Shown piece after piece: positions 44,428-52,578 of a stretch of 64,000 bases of DNA. The translations under genes were made by a program, and so were the position numbers. Source of the stretch: Prevotella multiformis DSM 16608 (GTDB lineage: Bacteria; Bacteroidota; Bacteroidia; Bacteroidales; Bacteroidaceae); the NCBI RefSeq assembly GCF_000191065.1, contig NZ_GL872283.1:124001-188000 (forward strand), in the 5' to 3' direction. Numbering within the stretch: the first letter of the stretch is position 1; each line of letters begins with the position of its first letter. Under the pieces are notes generated by a model that saw only the letters and a program-made list of their open reading frames with translations, was not told the DNA's origin and ran no database searches.

Positions 44428-46448
44428 CCATAAAAAGATATTTCCTATCGCTTATTCTCCTGCTGACAGTTGCCGTATCTGCCGCCGGCAAAGGCATGGG
44501 AACGTGGAAGAGCTACCTTTCCTACAGCAACATACAATGGGTAGAACAGGGAGGAAACAAGCTGTATGTGCTTGCTTCCAGCAGCCTTTACTCCTATAAC
44601 AAAAACGACAAGAGCATCCAGACCTACGACAAGACCAGCGGACTGAGTGATATGGACATCCGTTTCATCGGATGGAACAGGCCGGCACGCCGCCTGGTGA
44701 TTGTCTATTCCGACTATAACATCGACCTGCTGGACGACAAGGGCAATGTGACGAACGTCCCCGACTACTACCTGAAGATGCTGACGGTAGACAAGACCGT
44801 CAACGGCATTGATATGTCAGGTACAGACTGTTACCTGTCCACCGGCTTCGGACTCGTCAGACTGAATGTCGCCAAGGCAGAGGTCACCGACAGCTACAAC
44901 CTCTCCTTCCCTGTCAATTACAGCTATATTGAAGGCAATTATATCTATGCTGCCAGCCAGAGCAACGGCCTTTACCGCGCCCTGCTGACCGCCAACCTCC
45001 TCGACAGGAACAACTGGGTACATACAGGCAGCTATACGGCACGTCCCCATACCATGGATGCCGACCTGCTGGCGCAGGCCAAGACACTGAACCCCGGCGG
45101 GCCGAAACGCAACACCTTTATATGGACTGCCTTCCATAACAACCGGCTTTACACGACAGGCGGATACTTCGACCCGATTGCCGACAACTGGGAGAACCCG
45201 GGCATCGTGCAGGTACTGCACGGTGATGAGTGGGAAATCTACGAGGACGACTTCCCGAGCCGTACAGGCTATCTCTACCGAGGAACAAAGGCGGTAGCCG
45301 TCGACCCGAAGAACAGCGGGCACGTGTATGTAGGGGCGAGAACAGGGCTCTACGAGTTTCAGTCCGGCAGGATGGTCTCCTTCTACAACAGGGACAACAG
45401 CATCCTGCAGGCCGCTATGGACAGGGGGAAAGAACTGGACAACAACTATGTTCTGGTCAACGGACTGGCCTATGACAGGGACGGAAACCTGTGGGTACTC
45501 AACAGCCAGACGAAGAAAGAAAACCTCATCCGGCTGTCCAGAGACGGGCAGATGACCTCCTTCGGCAAGCCCGAACTGATGAAAGACGGCGTGGGCCTTT
45601 CCGGCCTTTCACAGATGCGACTGGACAGCCGGGGGCTGCTGTGGTTCTGCAATGACGACTGGCGCAAGCCGGGACTGTTCTCCTATGATCCGAAGAACGA
45701 CAGACTCAACGCCTACACCCGCTTCGTCAATGACGACGGAAACAATATAGAACTGACCGCCGTACACTGCTGGGCAGAGGACATGGAAGGGGACATCTGG
45801 ACCGGGACGACAGCCGGCCCGCTGGTGCTCCGACGCTCGCAGATGAACGACAAGGACGGCTACCGCTTCGTACAGGTCAAGGTGCCGCGCAACGACGGCA
45901 GCAATCTTGCCGACTATCTGCTCGCCGGTCTCGACATCACGGCCATGGCCATAGACGGCGGCGGACGCAAGTGGTTCGGCACGAAAGGCAACGGTGCCTA
46001 CCTCATCAGTGCCGACAACATGACGCAGGTACAGCATTTCCTCACATCAAACAGCAATCTCCTGTCCAACAACGTGCAGTCCATCTCCATCAACGATGCT
46101 ACAGGAGAGGTGTTCTTCGCCACAGACAAAGGGCTCTGCTCCTACATGGGCGATGCCACGAAGGCAGCCGATTCGCCCGATGACGACAAGGTGTACGCCT
46201 ACCCCAACCCGGTGAAACCCGGTTATACCGGGCCGATAACCATTGTCGGGCTTACCCTGAATGCAGATGTGAAGATTGTCACTACCAACGGTGTTCTGGT
46301 CGCCGAAGGCACGAGCAACGGCGGCACTTTCGTCTGGAACGGCAAAGACAAGAACGGCAAACGGGTTGCATCGGGCATCTATATGGTGCTGTCTGCCGAC
46401 GAAAACGGCGACAACGGCACTGTCTGCAAGGTTGCTGTCGTGAATTGA
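44424..46448 (+). CDS. porZ: Type IX secretion protein PorZ
   Basis: 674 residues: signal peptide, then two beta-propellers. The first begins TWKSYLSYSNIQWVEQGGNK and includes SLYSYNKND, as in PorZ; the second has two-component-regulator-propeller repeats. A C-terminal beta domain starts YAYPNPVKPGYTGPITI and ends GIYMVLSADENG, like a type IX sorting domain. In P. gingivalis PorZ sits on the cell surface in the PorU-PorV-PorQ-PorZ attachment complex and supplies anionic LPS for anchoring cargo. Being between glycan genes supports that role. porU, porV and porQ are not in the window. Confidence 0.87.
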   Translation: MTIKRYFLSLILLLTVAVSAAGKGMGTWKSYLSYSNIQWVEQGGNKLYVLASSSLYSYNKNDKSIQTYDKTSGLSDMDIRFIGWNRPARRLVIVYSDYNIDLLDDKGNVTNVPDYYLKMLTVDKTVNGIDMSGTDCYLSTGFGLVRLNVAKAEVTDSYNLSFPVNYSYIEGNYIYAASQSNGLYRALLTANLLDRNNWVHTGSYTARPHTMDADLLAQAKTLNPGGPKRNTFIWTAFHNNRLYTTGGYFDPIADNWENPGIVQVLHGDEWEIYEDDFPSRTGYLYRGTKAVAVDPKNSGHVYVGARTGLYEFQSGRMVSFYNRDNSILQAAMDRGKELDNNYVLVNGLAYDRDGNLWVLNSQTKKENLIRLSRDGQMTSFGKPELMKDGVGLSGLSQMRLDSRGLLWFCNDDWRKPGLFSYDPKNDRLNAYTRFVNDDGNNIELTAVHCWAEDMEGDIWTGTTAGPLVLRRSQMNDKDGYRFVQVKVPRNDGSNLADYLLAGLDITAMAIDGGGRKWFGTKGNGAYLISADNMTQVQHFLTSNSNLLSNNVQSISINDATGEVFFATDKGLCSYMGDATKAADSPDDDKVYAYPNPVKPGYTGPITIVGLTLNADVKIVTTNGVLVAEGTSNGGTFVWNGKDKNGKRVASGIYMVLSADENGDNGTVCKVAVVN

Positions 46449-47851
46449 TGAAAGATATGAAGGCACGGATAAGGCGCAATCCGATTTTCTGGATACTGCT
46501 GACGGCTCCGCTGGCATTGCTGCTGCTGTGCCAGCTCCAGCCCACCTTCGACGACTGGACGTATTACACCATACCGCAGACAACGCCCCTGACGATTCGG
46601 AGTCTGCTGCCCGACGGCAACTACTGGCGGCCTTTCGACGTGCTATTCGGGCATCTGCTCGGGCTTGATTACCGGCTTTTCCCACTCTTGAACCACCTTT
46701 TCATCCTGCTGGGACACATCCTCAACACGTTGCTTATCTGCCGGATTCTGCAATGGTTCCAGGTCGGCAGGCTGTCCCGCAACCTGTCTGTCATTTTCTT
46801 TTATCTGTCGTCAGGCACGCTGGGAACCGTCCTGGACATCGATTCACTGAACCAGGTCTATTCGCTTCTATGGGGACTTCTTGCCTTATACAGCTACATC
46901 AGCCTGTCAGGATGCCGGAGACTTATACTGTGGCTGCTGTGTGCGCTGCTTTCAGTCTTTGCCAAAGAGTCTGGTTACATCTGGTTTGTCTGCCCGCCGT
47001 TCCTTGTGTGGAGCGTCGGAAAAGCCAGTTTCAGACACGCAATGAGGCAGGCTGCCTGCGGCTGCCTGCCGTTTGTTCTCTATCTTGTCTGCCGTTTCCT
47101 GCTGACCGACAGTTTCCATCTTGAGAACAATGTCTATATGGAGTTCACTGTGCAACGGCTGCTGCGCAACATCAGCCTGCTGTTGGGAATGACCCTCTAC
47201 CCCGTCGATTACGCCAGCCTCATCCACCCCCAGCACCGCCATCTTGCCGTGGTCGTGGTCACAGGACTGCTCCCCTTGCCTTTCCTATGGCTTCTGCTGC
47301 GTTCCTACAGGTGGCGGAAACCGCTCACAGTACTGCTTTTATCCTTCTTTGCCGGGGCTTTCGTCAATCTGATGACCGTATTCACATTGATGCACTGCTA
47401 TGCTGTGCTGCCCTTTGCAGCGATGATGACTGCCCTGCTTTGCGAACAGATCAAGAACAAGCGGGTACTGATCGTCTCGGCATCGCTCTACCTGCTGACC
47501 GCAGCCTTTACCCTGTTCCATCACGGCTATGCCGCCTGGCTGTCGGGAAAGACGGGCGAACGGATGGCGAGGAGCTTTGTCAGTCAGTGCAGCCGGCCGG
47601 TAAACAAGGTGATGCTGATACATTTAGAGAAAGGCGAAACAAAGTATTCCTCTTTCTGGGTCATTCCTTACGAGGCCTTCGGGTGGGGTTATTCCGTGAG
47701 GCAGCAGACAGGTTACCAATGGCCAAAGACCATTCTCAACGAGGAAATAACAGATAAAAAGCAGCTGGAGTCCTTACTTCCAAAGGCAGAGAAAGCCGGC
47801 TGTGACGGCGTGTGGTACGCAGAAGACGACACCGTAAAACGCATCAGATGA
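46448..47851 (+). CDS. Polytopic membrane protein, GT-C-like
   Basis: 467 residues from the ATG at 46448, which overlaps the porZ stop by one base. About ten to eleven membrane segments are visible. The first outside loop has TFDDWTYY, whose acidic pair resembles the catalytic site of GT-C glycosyltransferases using lipid-linked sugars. A soluble C-terminal part of ~80 residues follows. The family could not be named with certainty; an O-antigen polymerase or ligase is another possibility. It overlaps the acyltransferase start by four bases. Confidence 0.75.
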   Translation: MKDMKARIRRNPIFWILLTAPLALLLLCQLQPTFDDWTYYTIPQTTPLTIRSLLPDGNYWRPFDVLFGHLLGLDYRLFPLLNHLFILLGHILNTLLICRILQWFQVGRLSRNLSVIFFYLSSGTLGTVLDIDSLNQVYSLLWGLLALYSYISLSGCRRLILWLLCALLSVFAKESGYIWFVCPPFLVWSVGKASFRHAMRQAACGCLPFVLYLVCRFLLTDSFHLENNVYMEFTVQRLLRNISLLLGMTLYPVDYASLIHPQHRHLAVVVVTGLLPLPFLWLLLRSYRWRKPLTVLLLSFFAGAFVNLMTVFTLMHCYAVLPFAAMMTALLCEQIKNKRVLIVSASLYLLTAAFTLFHHGYAAWLSGKTGERMARSFVSQCSRPVNKVMLIHLEKGETKYSSFWVIPYEAFGWGYSVRQQTGYQWPKTILNEEITDKKQLESLLPKAEKAGCDGVWYAEDDTVKRIR

Positions 47852-48915
47852 GACAGAAGATTACCGAAATATCCTTCCTCCATGTGTTTGCCATCCTCCT
47901 GGTAGTCATCGGACACTCTTTCTTCCGGACAGAAAGCCGTGTCGTCGACTGGATCTACCAGTTCCACATACCGCTTTTCTTTTTCATATCGGGCTATCTG
48001 CTCCACGTCTCCATGCAGGGAAAGACCATCAGCCTCTGCCCCTTCCTCCTGCGGAAGGCACGCCGCCTGCTGCTCCCCTACTTTGCATTGAGCACGCTGC
48101 TGTTCATTCCGAAAGTTCTTCTTTCCCGGCTCATGGTACGCCCGATACATGCCGGATGGGGCGAATATGCGGCCATGCTCATCTATCCTTACCGCAATGT
48201 CAACGGCTCCTATTGGTTCCTGCCTACCCTGTTTCTGCTCTTTGTCTTTGCAGCAGTGCTACTTTCTCTGTCGCAGCGGCTGAAGCCCAGGTCGCCCCGT
48301 ATTTCCCCCTGTATTCTGCTCTTCCTGCTTGCACTGGCAAATACCATCCTTCCTTTCTCTCAGGACACACTTTTCAATGCTGCCGGAACACTCCATTATG
48401 CCTTCTATTTCGCCTTGGGCTACTTTGTCTCAGACTTTCTCCTGATACGCTTTCTCGACAAAGAGAGAACGGCTCTTCTGCTTTTTCTGCTCACCCTGGC
48501 CGCCTCGTTCATCAGTTCAAACACAAGAACAGCTCCCCTGGCAGGCTTATTGTCTGCTTTGAACGGTATTCTCATGTCGGTCTGCCTGGCACGCTTATAC
48601 ACCATACATGGACTTCGTTTTCTCGGTCATCTCTCTCCCGCATCCTATACCATCTATCTCTATCACGGCATCTTCCAGGCCCTGAGCCTTCAGATCCTGA
48701 CACACCTCTCCCATCTTGAAGCCGCCTGCTACCAGTCGCTCGCCATCCTGACGGGCGTCTACGGTCCTTTGATTGTTTACAAAATGCTCTACAAGTTCCG
48801 TAACAGCCTGACAGGAAGAATTCTTGCAATCATTTCCGGCATTCACCTCCCTTGGCAGAAGCCGGAGCCTGCCGGCAGGAAAGCAAAGAAGAAAGGAGCA
48901 GCCGCCTCTTTCTGA
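47848..48915 (+). CDS. Acyltransferase family 3 membrane protein
   Basis: 355 residues from the ATG at 47848 (ATGA overlap with the gene before). Ten or so membrane segments, with the family signature around HVFAILLVVIGHSFF (conserved His) and YQFHIPLFFFISGYLL in the N-terminal third. Such proteins O-acylate (often O-acetylate) polysaccharides or lipids at the inner membrane. The C-terminus is basic (RKAKKKGA). It closes the GT2 - porZ - GT-C - acyltransferase set, and element C begins 31 bases after its stop. Confidence 0.87.
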   Translation: MRQKITEISFLHVFAILLVVIGHSFFRTESRVVDWIYQFHIPLFFFISGYLLHVSMQGKTISLCPFLLRKARRLLLPYFALSTLLFIPKVLLSRLMVRPIHAGWGEYAAMLIYPYRNVNGSYWFLPTLFLLFVFAAVLLSLSQRLKPRSPRISPCILLFLLALANTILPFSQDTLFNAAGTLHYAFYFALGYFVSDFLLIRFLDKERTALLLFLLTLAASFISSNTRTAPLAGLLSALNGILMSVCLARLYTIHGLRFLGHLSPASYTIYLYHGIFQALSLQILTHLSHLEAACYQSLAILTGVYGPLIVYKMLYKFRNSLTGRILAIISGIHLPWQKPEPAGRKAKKKGAAASF

Positions 48916-48945
48916 ACTGGCGGCCCCGAGAAACGCCGGATGTCC

Positions 48946-49449
48946 GGTTGTTCCGTTAAATGCGCCGATTGAAAATAAAGGCTTCTGCACTGACGTGTCT
49001 TTTCCGTCTTCTACAAACAACTTATTCCCCTATCATCGGTATTTGTAAACTGTTTTCATGCAATACAAAGCAATACATGCCCTTTTAGCTTCTAAAAGAG
49101 GCCTGATTGGCTTGCAGCAGGTGCCCTTTTAGAGCCTTACCAACGCCCTTTTGGAGTCCAATCAGGCACCTTTTTGAAACGGCTTGACAACCTGTTGATT
49201 TACTGCCGGTTGCAAACTCGCTTTTTTCGCACGTATTTGTATATTTGCAGCTGATTTGTTTGAAACAATGTAAAGACTTTTCAGATCCTTGTCTGTATTT
49301 CCAACGTATCAAAATGAAAAGGGCTTTGTATCGGAGGATAATAATAGGATGGACAGCTGACGTTTTTGCCCATGTCTCTGTTGAATGAATCACTTCGGTT
49401 CTACCGTCAAAGCTATACGAAAAGCATCCACGCATGGAACGGAAGAACC
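48946..49449 (+). mobile_element. MITE-like element, copy C, internally shortened
   Basis: 504 bp, same orientation as copy A. GGTTGTTCCGTTAAATG begins it and GGAACGGAAGAACC ends it. About 100 bp are missing from the left part compared with A, B and D. The core hairpin is 49094-49174, the promoter-like TATATTTGC is at 49240-49248, and the end hairpin is 49397-49449. It lies ~260 bases upstream of acpP and points toward it. No target duplication is seen. Confidence 0.85.
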
Positions 49450-49558
49450 GCTTTTCACCTCCCTGCACTCCCTTACGGACAGGTGTGCAGAATTATAATT
49501 ATGGTTTAAACAAGGCGATATAAACATTTGATTTATCGTTAGATAAAGTTACAAAAGG

Positions 49559-49631
49559 GCAAAAAACCTGCACACATATATACAGTTTGTGCAGTGCCAA
49601 GTGCTTTTTTAAGCAAAAAACTTGCACACAT
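49559..49631. repeat. 19-bp direct repeat upstream of acpP
   Basis: GCAAAAAACCTGCACACAT (49559-49577) and GCAAAAAACTTGCACACAT (49613-49631) differ at one base and start 54 bases apart. The second includes the -33 box. The first is also half of CTGCACA...TGTGCAG (49568-49594). Confidence 0.7.
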
Positions 49632-49652
49632 CGAAAAAAAACAGTTCCTTTG
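49622..49652 (+). promoter_or_regulatory. acpP promoter
   Basis: TTG at 49622-49624 and TTCCTTTG at 49645-49652, 20 bases apart; the leader is about 50 bases. Confidence 0.65.
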
Positions 49653-49706
49653 CAAGCGCATTTTAGAATTTGGAAATCAATATTAAACAAATTAAAACTT
49701 ACAATT

Positions 49707-49943
49707 ATGTCAGAAATTGAATCAAAGGTAAAGGCTATTATCGTAGACAAACTGGGTGTTGACGAGGCAGAGGTAAAGCCGGAAGCAAGCTTCACAAACG
49801 ACCTCGGTGCTGACTCTTTGGACACAGTAGAGCTCATCATGGAGTTCGAGAAGGAATTCGGCATCTCCATTCCAGACGACAAGGCAGAGAAGATCTCTAC
49901 GGTAGGCGACGCTATCTCTTATATTGAGGAGAACGCTAAGTAA
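49707..49943 (+). CDS. acpP: Acyl carrier protein
   Basis: 78 residues, acidic, four-helix ACP. Ser37 in [10 protein letters not shown] carries the phosphopantetheine arm. The start at 49707 gives the normal [18 protein letters not shown]; the frame extends further upstream but without protein character. ACP carries growing fatty-acid chains in the cytoplasm. It is followed by a strong terminator and then fabF, a common pair, so fabF may be made partly by read-through. Confidence 0.97.
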   Translation: MSEIESKVKAIIVDKLGVDEAEVKPEASFTNDLGADSLDTVELIMEFEKEFGISIPDDKAEKISTVGDAISYIEENAK

Positions 49944-49965
49944 GCATCTGCTCAACATAAAAGCA

Positions 49966-50001
49966 CCAAGCAAAGCCAATCCCTTTGCTTGGCTTTTTTT
50001 T
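49966..50001 (+). terminator. Terminator between acpP and fabF
   Basis: CCAAGCAAAG and CTTTGCTTGG pair exactly around a 7-base loop, followed by a run of nine T. It probably lowers fabF expression relative to acpP. Confidence 0.85.
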
Positions 50002-50032
50002 AGCTTTACTTTTTTAATTTATATTTCAACGC

Positions 50033-51295
50033 ATGGAATTAAAAAGAGTAGTTGTAACAGGTCTGGGTGCCGTTACTCCGTTGGGTAACACTCCCGAGGA
50101 GACCTGGCAGAACATGCTGGCAGGCAAGAGCGGTGCAGCTCCTATTAAAAGTTTCGATACGTCCCTGTTCAAGACACAGTTCGCCTGCGAGGTGAAAGAC
50201 CTGAACATCAATGACTACATTGACCGCAAGGAGGCCCGCAAGCTCGACCGCTATACGCAGCTGGCAATGATCAGCGCCATGCAAGGCGTAAAGGACGCGG
50301 GAATCGACCTGGAGACGGCCGACAAGAACCGCATCGGCGTCATCTACGGTGTGGGCATCGGCGGTATCAAGACCTTCGAGGACGAGGTGAGCTACTATGC
50401 GACCCATCCGGAGAACGGCCCGAAGTTCAACCCCTTCTTCATCCCGAAGATGATTGCGGACATCGCAGCCGGACAGATCAGCATCCATTTCGGATTCCAC
50501 GGTCCCAACTATACGACGACATCGGCCTGCGCCTCTTCGAGCAACGCACTGGCAGCGGCATTCAACCAGATCCGTCTCGGCAAGGCCGACATCATCGTCA
50601 GCGGTGGTGCTGAGGCTGCCATCTGCGCCTGCGGCGTAGGGGGCTTCAACGCCATGCACGCCCTGTCCACACGCAACGACGATCCGGAACACGCTTCCCG
50701 CCCGTTCTCTGCAAGCCGCGACGGCTTCGTGATGGGCGAGGGTGCAGGATGCCTGGTCCTCGAGGAGCTGGAGCATGCGAAAGCCCGCGGTGCCCGGATC
50801 TATGCCGAGATGATCGGTGAAGGCGAGTCGGCTGATGCCTATCACATCACGGCTTCCCACCCGGACGGACTCGGTGCCAAGCTCGTCATGAAGGCGGCGC
50901 TCGAGGATGCCGGTCTGAAGCCGGAGGACATCGACTACATCAACGTCCACGGCACGTCCACCCACGTCGGCGACATCTCCGAGGCGAAAGCCATCAAGGA
51001 GCTGTTCGGCGAGGCAGCCTACAAGCTGAACATCTCGTCTACCAAGAGCATGACCGGCCACCTTCTCGGTGCAGCAGGTGCCGTAGAGGCCATGGCGTGC
51101 GTCCTTTCCGTGAAGAACGACATCGTTCCTCCTACCATCAACCACGAGGAAGATGACAAGGATCCGGAACTGGACTATCAGATGAACTTCACGTTCAACA
51201 AGGCCCAGAAGCGCGAGGTACGTGCTGCGCTCAGCAACACCTTCGGTTTCGGCGGCCACAATGCTTGTGTTGTATTCAAGAAGTATGCTGAATAA
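50033..51295 (+). CDS. fabF: 3-oxoacyl-[ACP] synthase II
   Basis: 420 residues, a complete thiolase-fold condensing enzyme. The nucleophile Cys166 lies in TTSACASSSNA, the two His are in NVHGTSTHVGD and KSMTGHLLGAAG, and NTFGFGGHNA closes the active site. It lengthens acyl-ACP by two carbons with malonyl-ACP. Its 3' end overlaps the rnc start by 11 bases. Confidence 0.97.
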   Translation: MELKRVVVTGLGAVTPLGNTPEETWQNMLAGKSGAAPIKSFDTSLFKTQFACEVKDLNINDYIDRKEARKLDRYTQLAMISAMQGVKDAGIDLETADKNRIGVIYGVGIGGIKTFEDEVSYYATHPENGPKFNPFFIPKMIADIAAGQISIHFGFHGPNYTTTSACASSSNALAAAFNQIRLGKADIIVSGGAEAAICACGVGGFNAMHALSTRNDDPEHASRPFSASRDGFVMGEGAGCLVLEELEHAKARGARIYAEMIGEGESADAYHITASHPDGLGAKLVMKAALEDAGLKPEDIDYINVHGTSTHVGDISEAKAIKELFGEAAYKLNISSTKSMTGHLLGAAGAVEAMACVLSVKNDIVPPTINHEEDDKDPELDYQMNFTFNKAQKREVRAALSNTFGFGGHNACVVFKKYAE

Positions 51296-52355
51296 TATTA
51301 TCGACAGAATAAGGCTCCCTTTCCGCAAGGAAAAGGAGCTTTATCTGTCCTTGTACCAGATTATCGGCATTATCCCACACGATATCACTTATTACAAGAC
51401 TGCACTCCTGCACAAGAGCGTAGCGCGTCGTAATGCAAAGGGAAAGCCCGTAAACAACGAACGACTTGAATTTCTGGGCGATGCCATCCTCGATGCCATC
51501 GTCGGCGACATTGTCTACGAACATTTCCCGGGGAAACGCGAAGGTTTCCTCACCAATACACGGTCGAAGATCGTACAGCGCGATACGCTCAACCGGCTGG
51601 CCAAGGAGATGGGGATCAACCAGTTGATTCTCTCCAACGGCCATTCGTCGTCGCATAACAGTTATCTGGGGGGTAATGCCTTTGAGGCGCTGGTCGGCGC
51701 ACTCTATCTCGACCATGGCTACAATGCCTGCATGCAGTTCATGAAGACCCGGATTCTCGGCGAACTCATCAACATTGACAAGGTGGCTTACAAGGAGGTG
51801 AACTTCAAGTCGAAGCTCATCGAATGGAGCCAGAAGAACAAGGTGAAGATGGAATTCAAGCTGATTGAGAACCAGAAGGACAAGCAGGGTAGTCCTACCT
51901 TCTACTTTCAGGTGCTCATGGAGGGACTGCCATGTGGCGAGGGGCGCGGCTATTCGAAGAAGGAAAGCCAGCAGGAGGCTTCCAAACTGACACTCCAGCG
52001 GCTGCGCCGTGAGCCGCAGTTCATCGACGAGGTGTTCTCGGCCAAGGCCAACCGCACGAAGATGGAGGAAGAACCCGTGCTGAATGTGCCGGAAACGACA
52101 CAGGACATGAATTTCATCGTAGGGTCTGAGATCGAGGTCGAGAAGCATGAGAATCCCTTCCAGGAAGAAGTGTTCGACGAGAAGTCATCGGCCGCCGATG
52201 AAGTGAAGACAGACCATCCGGCTGACTCCCGGAGGTCAGAGACAGGAAAGAACTCCGGAGATCACACCTCCCCTGATACTTCTTCTTCAAAGGAGAAAGA
52301 CCGGGAGGCCATCATTGCGGCTGCCGAGGCGGAAGCCTTTGAGGCAGAAGCGTAG
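51285..52355 (+). CDS. rnc: Ribonuclease III with acidic C-terminal extension
   Basis: 356 residues from the ATG at 51285, which lies inside the end of fabF. The catalytic domain has NERLEFLGDAILD (signature) and GNAFEALVGALYLD. The dsRNA-binding domain is ~170-245 (GYSKKESQQEASKLTLQRL). The last ~110 residues form an acidic, Ser/Glu/Asp-rich, low-complexity tail absent from the ~226-residue E. coli enzyme. RNase III cuts double-stranded RNA, such as rRNA precursors. Confidence 0.95.
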   Translation: MLNNIIDRIRLPFRKEKELYLSLYQIIGIIPHDITYYKTALLHKSVARRNAKGKPVNNERLEFLGDAILDAIVGDIVYEHFPGKREGFLTNTRSKIVQRDTLNRLAKEMGINQLILSNGHSSSHNSYLGGNAFEALVGALYLDHGYNACMQFMKTRILGELINIDKVAYKEVNFKSKLIEWSQKNKVKMEFKLIENQKDKQGSPTFYFQVLMEGLPCGEGRGYSKKESQQEASKLTLQRLRREPQFIDEVFSAKANRTKMEEEPVLNVPETTQDMNFIVGSEIEVEKHENPFQEEVFDEKSSAADEVKTDHPADSRRSETGKNSGDHTSPDTSSSKEKDREAIIAAAEAEAFEAEA

Positions 52356-52356
52356 G

Positions 52357-52530
52357 GGATGATGGGCGGTGATAAGCGATGATAGGGTAGGGAAGACCCG
52401 TCACCGCTTATCATCGCTCATTCCCCTATCATCGCTTATCACCGCCTACTCCTCACAGCTCATCACCGCCTACAATCGCCTATCCTTCAAAGGTCACCAC
52501 CGCTTATCCCCGCCTATCATCGCTTATCTC
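52357..52530. repeat. Degenerate 10-bp repeat array, copy 3, with long inverted repeat
   Basis: TATCATCGCT and TATCACCGCC units repeat about a dozen times from the rnc stop almost to the ychF promoter. The first part is inverted, so 52365-52387 and 52424-52446 are a perfect 23-bp inverted repeat (GGCGGTGATAAGC... against ...GCTTATCACCGCC). Confidence 0.8.
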
Positions 52531-52542
52531 AAATAAATTGTG

Positions 52543-52550
52543 TACTTTTG
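52543..52550 (+). promoter_or_regulatory. ychF promoter -7 box
   Basis: TACTTTTG, 28 bases before the ATG at 52579; the upstream in-frame start at 52540 would precede the transcript. Confidence 0.55.
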
Positions 52551-52578
52551 CACCAGAGATATAAACGTTTATTTAAGC

